From assembly GCA_007570785.1 (NCBI GenBank), contig ML660774.1:7207969-7271968 (forward strand): a DNA stretch of 64,000 nt, given 5' to 3'. Position 1 is the first letter of the stretch; each line of letters opens with the position of its first letter. The notes below the pieces were generated by a model. That model saw only the letters and a list, made by a program, of their open reading frames with translations. It searched no databases and had not been told where the DNA came from. Positions 53,896-62,440 of this stretch are shown piece after piece. The DNA comes from Antilocapra americana (lineage: Eukaryota; Chordata; Mammalia; Artiodactyla; Antilocapridae). The position numbers and the translations under genes were made by a program.

Positions 53896-54980
53896 CTTTT
53901 CATCCCATTGGACTCTAATTGCTTGAGTGGAGTTGGAGGTGGCTTAGATAACCTCTAAAAGTCCCCATTTCTGGCCAGACAGCAGCTGTGTCTGGTCCAG
54001 ACCAACTTGGCACAACCTCCCCCTCCCCCACACCCATTTTCGGAGGGGAGGGGAGTGCTTGCACTTGTCTTGCTGGAACACTTGAGTGATTGCAGGCTGC
54101 GGAGGCAGGTTTTGGAGGCAGTTAATCCTGTTTCCGAATCTGGATATTTCCGAGATGTAGATCCACATGACATTCGCTCTTCTGCGTGGATGAAATTTTT
54201 GCAAAACCGATAATTATTTATAGCAGTATACACAACGGACATATAATTCTGCTGGGACGAAAGTAGCAGAGTTGACAAGAAGCTTGCCAATTATGTAGTA
54301 TTTCAGGCCCCTTGGTACAAATCTATTCTCTCACAGACCAAAAATGATCTTCCTTTGGGCCTCTTTCTTTCCATGATTTTTTTCTTCACTTCTGCTTTGA
54401 AATGGAACTTTAGAGGGTACAGCTACCTTAATTTAGGAGTTACCATGATGGTACCAACTCGCCTGTTCATTTTATCAATGACATCAGGCCAGGCTGGAAA
54501 TAAACACTTAGGAAAAACCAGCTACTGGAAACGGACAATGTCTTTAAAACTGCTCAATTGTGTTCTGAAAATTAACAGTCACTTTGAAAATGTTTTCAAG
54601 GTCACCATTTCATCAAGCATTCTCTTCCTCTTGCCTTCCGCTGATGTTTCTCTGAGAATGCCGTAGAACAATGGAACATGGAGAACTGGTTGGCGCTGTA
54701 GACAGAATTCATTCCCAAAAGTTCACTTTACAGGTGATGATGTGGAGGCCCAGAAGGTGGAGTGGTTTGCCTGTAGTACTTGGCGTGGCCAAGGTGGGAA
54801 CCGAAACCTTGGACTGGGGTGCGCTAGCCCATCTTTACGAGGTTCTTCCGCCCCTCAGGCCGATGCCCTCCACAATTATCCCTGTTCATCTTCACACTCA
54901 ACTGTCAGCATCAGAGTGGGATGAGGCCTAGGTTTTCTGCCCAAATCAGGCTGACTGCCTGGTGAAGAGGAAGCATACCA
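53896..54980. other. Stretch without recognised gene
   Basis: About 1.1 kb without ruminant repeats. Frames of 85-110 codons on both strands (53955-54290, minus; 54355-54666, plus) are unfamiliar. A MIR-like antisense phrase (ACAGGTGATGATGTGGAGGC) occurs near 54730. Confidence 0.35.
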
Positions 54981-55431
54981 TCTATCTTGTTTTCCAGGGC
55001 TACCGCAATGAAGCACTTCCAATGGGGCAGCTTCAAACCATGCAGGTGTGTTGTCTCAGAATTCTGGAGGCTGAAGTCCAAGACACATCAGTTGTGGTGG
55101 GTTGCGTCCCTCTGGGGTCTGTGATGCAATGCTCCATGCTGCCCTCCCAGCTTCCAGAAGCCCCAGGAATTCCTTGTGTCTGCTGCCATCTTCACAAGGC
55201 CTCCTCCCCCTGAGTGTCTTCACATCATCTTCCCTCTCTACCTGTCTGTCTCATGTCCAAATTGCCACATTTATAAAGACATCAGTCATACTGGAATAGG
55301 ATCCATCCTAATGCCCTTATTTTAACTTGGCTGCCTCTGTAGAGAACCTATTTCCAAATAAGGTCACTTTCTGAGGTCCTGGGGGTTAGGACATCCTATC
55401 TCTTTTGAGGGAAATACAGTTTAACTCACAA
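54981..55431 (-). mobile_element. MLT1-type (ERVL-MaLR) LTR, antisense
   Basis: 'CAGAATTCTGGAGGCTGAAG', 'TTCACAAGGCCTCCTCCCCC', 'TATAAAGACATCAGTCATAC', 'CCTATTTCCAAATAAGGTCA' and 'CTGAGGTCCTGGGGGTTAGG' are in antisense MLT1 order, near full length. Confidence 0.75.
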
Positions 55432-55544
55432 TACCATCTAATCCCTCTTCTCTGTCAAGGGAACTATGAAATTACCATCTAATGGGAGTGAACAGGGAGA
55501 AGACAGGTAACAACACCTAAAGAGTCTTTCCAAACCCAGATGGA

Positions 55545-55674
55545 AGGACTTCCCTGGTGGTCCAGTGGTTAGCATTCTGTGCTTCCACTGCAGGGGGGCT
55601 GGGTCCAATCCCTGGTCCAGCAGGGAACCAAGATCCTGCAAGCAGCAAAGAGTAGGGGGAGGGAGGAAGAGGAA
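55545..55674 (+). mobile_element. CHR-2-type SINE
   Basis: 'GGACTTCCCTGGTGGTCCAG', 'GCATTCTGTGCTTCCACTGC', 'GGGTCCAATCCCTGGTCCAG', 'AACCAAGATCCTGCAAGCAG', G/A-rich tail. Target duplication CCAAACCCAGATGGA at 55530-55544 and CCAACCCAGATGGA at 55675-55688. Confidence 0.93.
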
Positions 55675-55804
55675 CCAACCCAGATGGAGCTCAAATAAAG
55701 AAGCAGATACTAGCTGGAATGGAAAAGCTTTGCTATTATGCTATTATTATTAGTTGTTCTTGTTGTCTGCTTTCGACACTCTCCCTGACCAAGTTTTCTA
55801 TCAT

Positions 55805-57150
55805 TCAGTCACTGAATCATCTAGATTTATTGAATTCCCACCATGTGCTAGGTGCTGTTCTAGGGGCTACACAGCAATAAATAAAATAGACAATAACTCT
55901 GATCCATGTTGCAGGGAGGAAGCCAATTCTGACTCCATGTTGGAACTGTTTCTTTGACTTGCTTTCTGCTGCTTTTGTTATAATCATACAGAATGGCCTG
56001 CCTCAGAGAATCCTGCCCCTCTGCCTGACTGTTCAACTAAAGTGCCTTTGCTCAGAAGCCTGTCCACCTGTGGATGGCAGGAAGGAAGAAATTAACACAT
56101 CCCCTGCCTGAGGCTTGCCATTCTAGGGGGTTTGCAAGATTAATGGCCTTTTTACTTTGCTTCCTCACCTCCCCTCATCTCTAATCTATAAAAGAACCTG
56201 GCATCCAAACCCCCAATAAGATGGTTATTTTGAGGCACTAGCCTACCATCTTCTAGATCTGCTGGCTCCCTGATTAAAGTCTTCCTTGCCTCAACACCTC
56301 ATCTCTCAGATTCACTGACCTAACCCGCAGTGAATAGAGCAAGCTTGGACTCAGTAACAGAGTTTAGTTCTAGTTGCCATAGATAGATGTAAATATGTCA
56401 GATTATAGGAAGAGTGCCAAGGCAGAGGAGTAATGTGATTTTAGGTTAGACAGGGAGGGAAGAGCTTCCTGAGGAGGTGACGTTGAACAAAGACATAGAA
56501 AAGGTACGAAGAGGCCACGTTGATACCTAGGGGAAGAGCATTAGAGGCAGAAGGAACAGCAGTTATGATGGCCTTGAGGTTACAGCATCAGAGGACCAGC
56601 AAAACGCCAGCATGGCCAGAGCAGAGTGAGTGGGGGGCCTGGGCAGGAGGAAGTGAGGTTGTGGAGGGCAGGGGAAAGTGCATGGGCCCATTGGCTTCAT
56701 AGGACTCTATAAGGATGTTGGCCTTTCATCCTAAGACAGATGGCAGCCAGTGACGGGTTCTGAGTAAAAGGATGGCATGATCCAACCTGCAGTTGTAAAA
56801 GAGTGCCTTTGGCAGCTGCAGTGAGAACAGATTAGGGCAGCAGAGGTGGGTGGAAGAGGGTCAGCCCATAAGCCACTGTGGTGACCTTTGGCAGGAGGCG
56901 CTGAGTGAACGGTGAAGCGGGGCTGTGTTCTAGAATCTAGAGATGGTGAAGGTGGAGCCTCTCTGCTTCCCTGGTGGATGGGCTGTAGTTTGTGAGAGCA
57001 AGGGAAGGGCCAGGAATTGACTCCAAGATTTTTGGCCTGAGGGAGTGGAAGGATAGATCTAAGACGTGAAAACTGGGATGTAGCTGAGAAAGACCAGGAG
57101 CTGGGCTTGAAGCAAGTAAAATCTGAGAGGCTGGGAGCCATCCAGGGGGG
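55805..57150 (-). mobile_element. L2-like LINE relic, antisense, split by a solo LTR
   Basis: Left 55805-55906: 'TTATTGAATTCCCACCATGT' and 'GCTAGGTGCTGTTCTAGGGG'. Right 56360-57150: 'GAGTTTAGTTCTAGTTGCCA', 'GAGCTTCCTGAGGAGGTGAC', 'GGGGAAGAGCATTAGAGGCA', 'GGATGGCATGATCCAACCTG' and 'GACTCCAAGATTTTTGGCCT'. The first part is standard antisense L2; I am less sure that the distal part belongs to the same element. Confidence 0.55.
55907..56359 (+). mobile_element. Solo LTR of a ruminant endogenous retrovirus
   Basis: Bounded by TGTT and AACA, 453 bp. It contains 'TCTGACTCCATGTTGGAACT', a TATA box in TCTATAAAAGAACCTGGCAT (TATAAAAG at 56187-56194) and an ATTAAA polyadenylation-type signal at 56272-56277, in the expected U3-R-U5 order. 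No internal viral genes flank it, so it is a solo LTR or LTR fragment. No clear target duplication (GATCCA versus GAGTTT), so the boundaries are approximate. It could be mis-assigned if it is a mammal-wide LTR. Confidence 0.6.
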
Positions 57151-57328
57151 ACACCAGTGTGCCCACGAGTAGCACATGACTGTGGCTGGGACAGACTCTT
57201 CTGGGGCCTTCGAAGCCCTACGTTTCTCGGTCACACACATCTACCCAATTTCATCCCCAATCATTCCTCCCTCTTCCTGCTTATCCTTGCTTCTAAGACT
57301 TCTTCGGTGTTTCTCCTCATTTTTGGAA

Positions 57329-57532
57329 GTGAAGAAGTGAAGTCACTCAGTCGTGTCCGACTCTTTGCAATCCCATGGACTGTAGCCCACCAGGCTCCTC
57401 CATCCATGGAATTTTCCAGGCAAGAGTACTGGAGTGGGTTGCCATTTCCTTCTCTGGGGGAATATTCCCAATCCAGGGATGGAACCTGGGTCTCCCACAT
57501 TGCAGGCAGATGCTTTACCATCTGAGCCACCA
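57329..57532 (-). mobile_element. Bov-tA SINE, antisense
   Basis: 'AGTGAAGTCACTCAGTCGTG', 'GGACTGTAGCCCACCAGGCT', 'AAGAGTACTGGAGTGGGTTG', head complement 'GATGCTTTACCATCTGAGCC'. It carries several intact CpGs near the tail. Confidence 0.94.
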
Positions 57533-57559
57533 ATTCATTTCTTCCTGTTTGGATTCAAA

Positions 57560-57640
57560 CCACCCTTTAGATTTCATTTATTCATTCAACGAACACCCCT
57601 CTAAGCCAGACACTGCACAGGCTGCAGTGGGGTCCCTGCA
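57560..57640 (-). mobile_element. L2/MIR-type relic, antisense
   Basis: 'TTCATTTATTCATTCAACGA' and 'TAAGCCAGACACTGCACAGG' resemble the antisense L2 3' end. Confidence 0.45.
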
Positions 57641-57736
57641 TCTCTCAAGAGCCTTTCCCTGCATCCTCACTGCTTGCCTCTGCTCTCAGCTGCCAACTGA
57701 GCCCTCGCTGCTTGGTGCCCTCCTTCTGGCTTCCAG

Positions 57737-57826
57737 TCAGACACGGCCCTGACCGTCAAGAACAATGTGGGGTTGAAATTCCTGCTCCCTGATGAAGATG
57801 CTAGTAGTCCGCTTCCAGCACCCAAG
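57737..57826 (+). other. Exon-like segment, unproven
   Basis: Preceded by a pyrimidine-rich tract and AG (CCTCCTTCTGGCTTCCAG) and followed by a donor-like AAG|GTATGTGT. It is 90 bp (a multiple of three) and open for 30 codons in one frame, starting SDTALTVKNN and ending PLPAPK. An open frame of 30 codons is common by chance, so the call rests on the combination with splice-like flanks. No matching protein is known to me. Confidence 0.15.
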
Positions 57827-58164
57827 GTATGTGTTTGACATGTCCTTGTGGGACTGAATTCACAGCTCTGGTTCCCTGGTTTGTTTTGCAGAGCCTTGGT
57901 CTCTGGGAGCACCTCCAGACCCAGTCGAAGCTCCCCCCACCTCTCTGGGGATCTCTGCCACCAGTAAAGGAACTGGAGGGAGGAAGGGAAGGAGTAAAGC
58001 AAAGGCGAGGGGAGGGAAGGGTGTCAGTGGCCACTTGCTGGACCCTGGCTTTGCTCTAGTGGGCTGTGAGCCTTTGATTCTCTGGCTTGTGCCCAGCCTT
58101 ACCACCTGAGCCCAGGTAATTCGCACCTCTCTGAGGAGGAGCTTCTGTGGTACCATATAGATAG
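57827..58164. other. Stretch without recognised feature
   Basis: G/A-rich region near 57960-58020 (GGGAGGAAGGGAAGGAGTAA). Several overlapping frames on both strands, none credible. Confidence 0.35.
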
Positions 58165-58345
58165 TAGGGCTTTGCTCTTTAGATGACCTGGGCTTGGATT
58201 CTGCTTTGCCCCCTGCTAGCTGGCAACAGTGAGCAACCGCTTGACTTCTACCATCCTTATCTCACCTCTACAGTGACACCCTCTTCAGTACGTATAGATC
58301 GCAGATAGCACAGTGCCAGACATAGACAGTGTGCCCAGGAAATGA
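58165..58345 (+). mobile_element. MIR SINE
   Basis: 'GACCTGGGCTTGGATTCTGC', 'CCCCTGCTAGCTGGCAACAG', 'ACCATCCTTATCTCACCTCT' and 'GCACAGTGCCAGACATAGAC' are in MIR order. Confidence 0.6.
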
Positions 58346-58986
58346 ACGCCATATGCCGTGATAGGGCCCATGGAGCCCTTCTCTGATTCCTGTGCTGACC
58401 ACTTTGGCCGATTCCCGGGGGCAAGGTCAGGAAGACTCTCAGGAGTGGGTCCAGCATGAGTTACCTGCCCCACAGACGTGGACAATGGATGTGTCCCGAG
58501 GAAAACTAGGGATGAGGGAGTGTTGGTACAGGGGAGTCACGAAGGAGATATGTGGCCTCCCTGGGAACCTCAGCCTCCTCTTCCCCTGGGAGTTTGAAAG
58601 AGCTTGATGCCAATCATCTCAGACATGTGGAGAGTGAGAGGACTCGAGCCTCTCTCTCACACTGTCAGAGAAAGTGCAATCACACACAAGGGGAGTCGTT
58701 GCTAGGAGGACCAGCCACCAAGCTCCTGTGGAACACTGATGTAGCTCCAAGGTCAGTCTACAGAGGCCCAAGTCAAGTGGAGTCCTCTCTTCCCATCCAG
58801 CCAGGAGTATTAGAATGGCGGACAAAGAAGGAAGGGACTATGAAGTGAAATTCCAGGAGAAGGATTCTCTGCAACTTCCTTTGGGGCACTTGATGGCAAG
58901 TGCTCCTCATCCATCTCCAAGGTGTCCAGGCCTCGGGTCAGAGATGAGGACACAGCCCAAAGCAATCACCAGGTAGAGCTCTGATC
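58346..58986. other. Stretch without recognised gene
   Basis: Single-copy-looking, GC near 52%. Frames 58392-58607 and 58552-58848 (plus) overlap and are unfamiliar. Confidence 0.35.
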
Positions 58987-59690
58987 AGTTCAGTTCAGTT
59001 CAATTCAGTCGCTCAGTTGTGTCCGACTCTTTGCGACTCCATGAACCGCAGCACGCCAGGCCTCCCTGTCCATCACCAACTCTCAGAGTCCACCCAAACT
59101 CATGTCCATCAAGTCGGTGATGCCATCCAGCCATCTCATCCTCTTGTCCCTTCTCCTCCTGCCCTCAATCTTTTCCAGTATCAGGGTCTTTTCCAGTGAG
59201 TCAGCTCTTCACATCAGGTGGCCAAAGGACTGGAGCTTCAGCTTCAGCATTAGTCCTTCCAATGAACACCCAGGATTGATCTCCTTTAGGATGGACTGGT
59301 TGGATCTCCTTGCATTCCAAGGGACTCTCAAGGGTTTTCTCCAACACCACAGTTCAAAAGCATCAATTCTTTGGCACTCAGCATTCTTTATAGTCCAACT
59401 CTCACATCCATACATGATCACTGGAAAAACTATAGCCTTGACTAGACGGACCTTTGTTGGCAAAGTAACGTCTCTGCTTTTTAATATGCTATCTAGGTTG
59501 GTCATAACTTTCCTTCCAATGAGTAAGCGTCTTTTAATTTCATGGCTGCAATCACCATCTGCAGTGATTTTGGAGCTCCCCCCAAAAATAAAACCTGATA
59601 CTGTTTCCACAGTTTCCCCATGTATTTGCCATGAAGTGATGGGACTGGATGCCATGATCTTAGTTTTCTGAATGTTGAGCTTTAAGCCAG
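58987..59690 (-). mobile_element. BovB LINE 3' end, antisense
   Basis: (TTCAG)n tail complement at 58987-59010, 'CGCTCAGTTGTGTCCGACTC', 'ATGTCCATCAAGTCGGTGAT', ending 'TTGAGCTTTAAGCCAG'. A minus-strand frame 59769-59209 (186 codons) is mostly BovB C-terminal coding sequence running in from unrelated DNA at its N-terminus. This is the longest uninterrupted BovB-derived frame in the window. The RT catalytic core is missing. Confidence 0.95.
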
Positions 59691-59870
59691 AACCCACATT
59701 TTCCAACTCTAAGGCCAGTGTTCTTGCCCCACCTCTCTCCTGCCTCAGACATCCTACCTCAACCCACATGACAAGTATCAGTGACCATCTACCTCATTGA
59801 CAGATCCCATATTTTATGTCCTGCTTTTTACAAAGGATGACATGTTACACTGATAAAGTGCCCATTTTCT
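59691..59870. other. Short stretch, nothing recognised
   Basis: No feature nameable. Confidence 0.3.
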
Positions 59871-60072
59871 GTGGCACTAGTGGTAAAGAATCTGCCTGCC
59901 AATGCAGCAGATACCCAGGTTCAACCCCTGGGTTGGGAAGATCCCTTGGAGAAGGAAATGGCAATCCAGTTCAGTATTCTTGCCCTGGAGAATTCCATCG
60001 ACAGAGAAGCCTGGAGGGTTCCAGTCCATGGGTTTGCAAAGAGATGGGCACGACTGAGTACTTGTCAGCTGT
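59871..60072 (+). mobile_element. Bov-tA SINE, head slightly shortened
   Basis: 'GGCACTAGTGGTAAAGAATC', 'GGTTCAACCCCTGGGTTGGG', body 'TCAGTATTCTTGCCCTGGAG', tail 'GGCACGACTGAGTACTTGTC'. Confidence 0.92.
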
Positions 60073-60534
60073 CAGCATGAAGAACTCCAAGCCTAGCTGT
60101 GGGAGACTCTTGGAGGGCTGTGGCTTTTCTTTGCTCAAGTTCTCCAATATGCAACTGCCAAATCTTCATAAGTACAGCTGCTTTCCCCAAACTGGCAGCA
60201 GCTAATTGGAATTTCATATTCCTTTACTCTTCCTTTCATTTGTGTTTTAGGTAAAGGGTGGAAAGTCTCAGCTCTGCAGAACTCTTAACAGATAAACAAA
60301 CAGTACCAAGGGGCACTGGGCTTAAGGTCAGTACCAAGTTCTGCCTGATCAGCAGAACTTATGAGCAGACTGCCCCTGCTCTTAGCCAAGGCCTCTCCAT
60401 GTGTGTGTTCAAGGTGCCTGTCCCATTCGGGTATGGACAAATAGTCCCAGGTTCTGATCCTCATCTTTTCCCCACCTGACAGGTTACCAGGTCCTGCAAG
60501 CCATGCTCCAGGACCAGAGAGTTCAGAGAAAAGG
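60073..60534. other. Stretch without recognised gene or repeat
   Basis: Nothing nameable; the frame 60258-60479 (73 codons) is unfamiliar. Confidence 0.35.
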
Positions 60535-60650
60535 TTCTAGAACAGGCTCTTCTACTAATTGGCTAAGTAGCCCCAGGCAAATCACATGGTCTCCCAGAGC
60601 TCCCTCCTCAAACTCAGAATGGTAAAGATTGAAGTGCTAAAATACGGGCG
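60535..60650 (+). mobile_element. MIR fragment
   Basis: 'CAGGCTCTTCTACTAATTGG', 'CCCCAGGCAAATCACATGGT' and 'CTCAAACTCAGAATGGTAAA' follow MIR order. Confidence 0.6.
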
Positions 60651-60781
60651 GCATTGGGGGAGTGTTTAGAACTCCCCTGGATTCTCTGCACTCTGAGGAT
60701 TTTGTTAATTCCTCATTTCCACAATTAATTTGCACCATGAATAAGATGAAAGGCCCTTGTTCTCAATGGGCAAATGCACAC

Positions 60782-61200
60782 TGTGATGGTTAACGTTGTG
60801 TGTCAATCTGACCGGGCTTAGGGAAGCCCAGATGGCTGCCAAAACACTGTTTCTGGGTGTGACAGAAGTGTGTGTCTTCTGCAAGTGTGTCTCCAGAGAA
60901 GACTAGCATTTGAATAGGTAGTCTGAGTAAAAACGATTTCCCTCACCAATGGGCATTAACCACTCTGTTGAGGGCCTGAGTAGAACAACCACCACCAAAA
61001 CCAAGAAGTGCATATTTGCTGTCTCTGATTGAGCAGGGGCATCATCGCCCACCCTTGGACACTGGTGCTCCTAGTTCTTGGACCTTTGGACCAACTGACC
61101 CTCAACTCTCAGACTCCATAACCACACAAGTCAATTTCTAGAACAAATTTCTTTAACCATCTGCATATATTCTTTTTCTGTGAAGAACTCTAGCATAACA
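60782..61200 (+). mobile_element. LTR-like repeat bounded by TGTGATGG
   Basis: 'TGTGATGGTTAACGTTGTGT', 'GTCAATCTGACCGGGCTTAG', 'GTTTCTGGGTGTGACAGAAG', 'TAGCATTTGAATAGGTAGTC', 'GTTGAGGGCCTGAGTAGAAC' and 'AGAACTCTAGCATAACA'. Same family, opposite orientation, as 43870-44316. Probably a MaLR/ERVL-class LTR; name uncertain. Confidence 0.6.
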
Positions 61201-61371
61201 GCCTTGCTTTATGCACAACTCTGGTGTGTTTGAAAGAAAACAGAGAAGCTCAGTTGTCATAGGCTGCCAGCCATGACCATCCTTATGGGAGCATGAGGCC
61301 CAGGAGAAGTGACACAGCTAGAGGGATGGGTGCCCATTACTCTCTGCCCCACCCAGGTCTTGACTGAGACT
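61201..61371. other. Short stretch, nothing recognised
   Basis: A weak antisense MIR-like phrase (TGAGGCCCAGGAGAAGTGAC) lies near 61294. Confidence 0.35.
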
Positions 61372-61460
61372 CTTTTTTTTTTTTAATTTTTATTTTTAAT
61401 TGGTAGATAATTGCTTATAATGTTGTGTTGGTTTCTTCCATGCCACATGAAACAGTTATA
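61372..61460 (-). mobile_element. Ruminant L1 3'-end fragment, antisense
   Basis: T-rich tail then 'TTTAATTGGTAGATAATTGC', 'TTATAATGTTGTGTTGGTTT' and 'CTTCCATGCCACATGAAACA' are the complement of the L1 3' UTR end. Confidence 0.6.
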
Positions 61461-61461
61461 A

Positions 61462-61462
<1 letters not shown>

Positions 61463-61492
<30 letters not shown>
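61463..61492. repeat. (TA)15 microsatellite
   Basis: Fifteen uninterrupted TA units adjoining the antisense L1 fragment. Immediately to the right, TGGAATCTAGAAAAATGATA resembles sense L1 3' UTR. Confidence 0.95.
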
Positions 61493-61495
<3 letters not shown>

Positions 61496-62354
61496 GGAAT
61501 CTAGAAAAATGATACTAAGGCTGATCTTTAACTTGGCCCTCCAGGTAGCTGGGTCAATCAGTCACAAGGCAGAATGCACTGTTCTCACGGTAGAACCCAC
61601 TGGTCTCCTTCCCTGGAGTAAGTTCCACTGTGAAACTACTTCCCACAAATCTGTGAACTCAGGTGAAACCCATGTACACTAGAGACAGCCTGGGGAAAGA
61701 GAGGCTGGCCTCCAAGGGCAGGATGCTGCGTGGTGGGGGTCTGGACAAGGAGAATCTTTTGTCCAGGCCCCTCCCCAGGACTGTGTATGTGGGAGCTTCA
61801 GGCCTTTCCGGGCCCCGCCTGCCCCCCATGTTACCTCCGCAAGATGCTTTCCATCTACCAGGACAAGTCCTCTCCCGAGTCCTTGGTGTGGCAGAGCCCT
61901 AGGAGAGAGGATTCACCAAGAATGCATCTAAGTGATCTATTCTGGGCATTTTCAAAATAAAACACTTTGAACTGATTTCCCTTCTTAACACCTGAATAAT
62001 TTTACAGATTTTCGTTTATAGACCAGAAGAAGATGGCATAATTTCGCATAAATGAACAAAGTAGGCTTGCTTATAAACATGTATCTCTGTTCCTTTGGCC
62101 AGCTATCATATCTGTTATTTGTTCTCTGAATTTGAAAAGCTGAGTTTATTTTTTCAAAATAAACAATAATAGCAAAACCCTGCCCTTAAGGGATCATCCT
62201 CAAGGGTACTACCCACTAGGGAGCGGGTGGAGGGCTGGAAGGTGGAGGGCTGGCTGCGGGGACACATGCCTGGGGGTCTGCTGCGCCTTAGGTGGCTTAT
62301 GCAGGAAGGAAAACACCCACCTCGTCCACAGCAGTCTTGAAGGTAGTTTGGACA
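61493..62354. other. Stretch without recognised gene
   Basis: GC is raised near 61.75-61.85 kb. Minus strand has a donor-like GCGGAG|GTAACA near 61834-61845 without other support. Frames 61425-61682 and 61663-61902 (plus) are unfamiliar. Confidence 0.35.
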
Positions 62355-62440
62355 AGTGTTACTCTTGCTTTGCATGTGAGGAAATCAAGGCCCAGAGAGG
62401 GCCTGTCCCGAGATCTCCTAACTAGCTCTGATGGGAAACA
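62355..62440 (-). mobile_element. MIR fragment, antisense
   Basis: 'GCATGTGAGGAAATCAAGGC', 'CCAGAGAGGGCCTGTCCCGA' and 'GATCTCCTAACTAGCTCT' match the antisense MIR core. Confidence 0.65.

Noticed and set aside
5836..60072. tRNA-like heads (GGTTCAATCCCTGG-type B boxes) as tRNA genes
   Set aside because: Each is attached to a Bov-tA or CHR body and lacks a foldable tRNA anticodon arm and acceptor stem; they are SINE heads.
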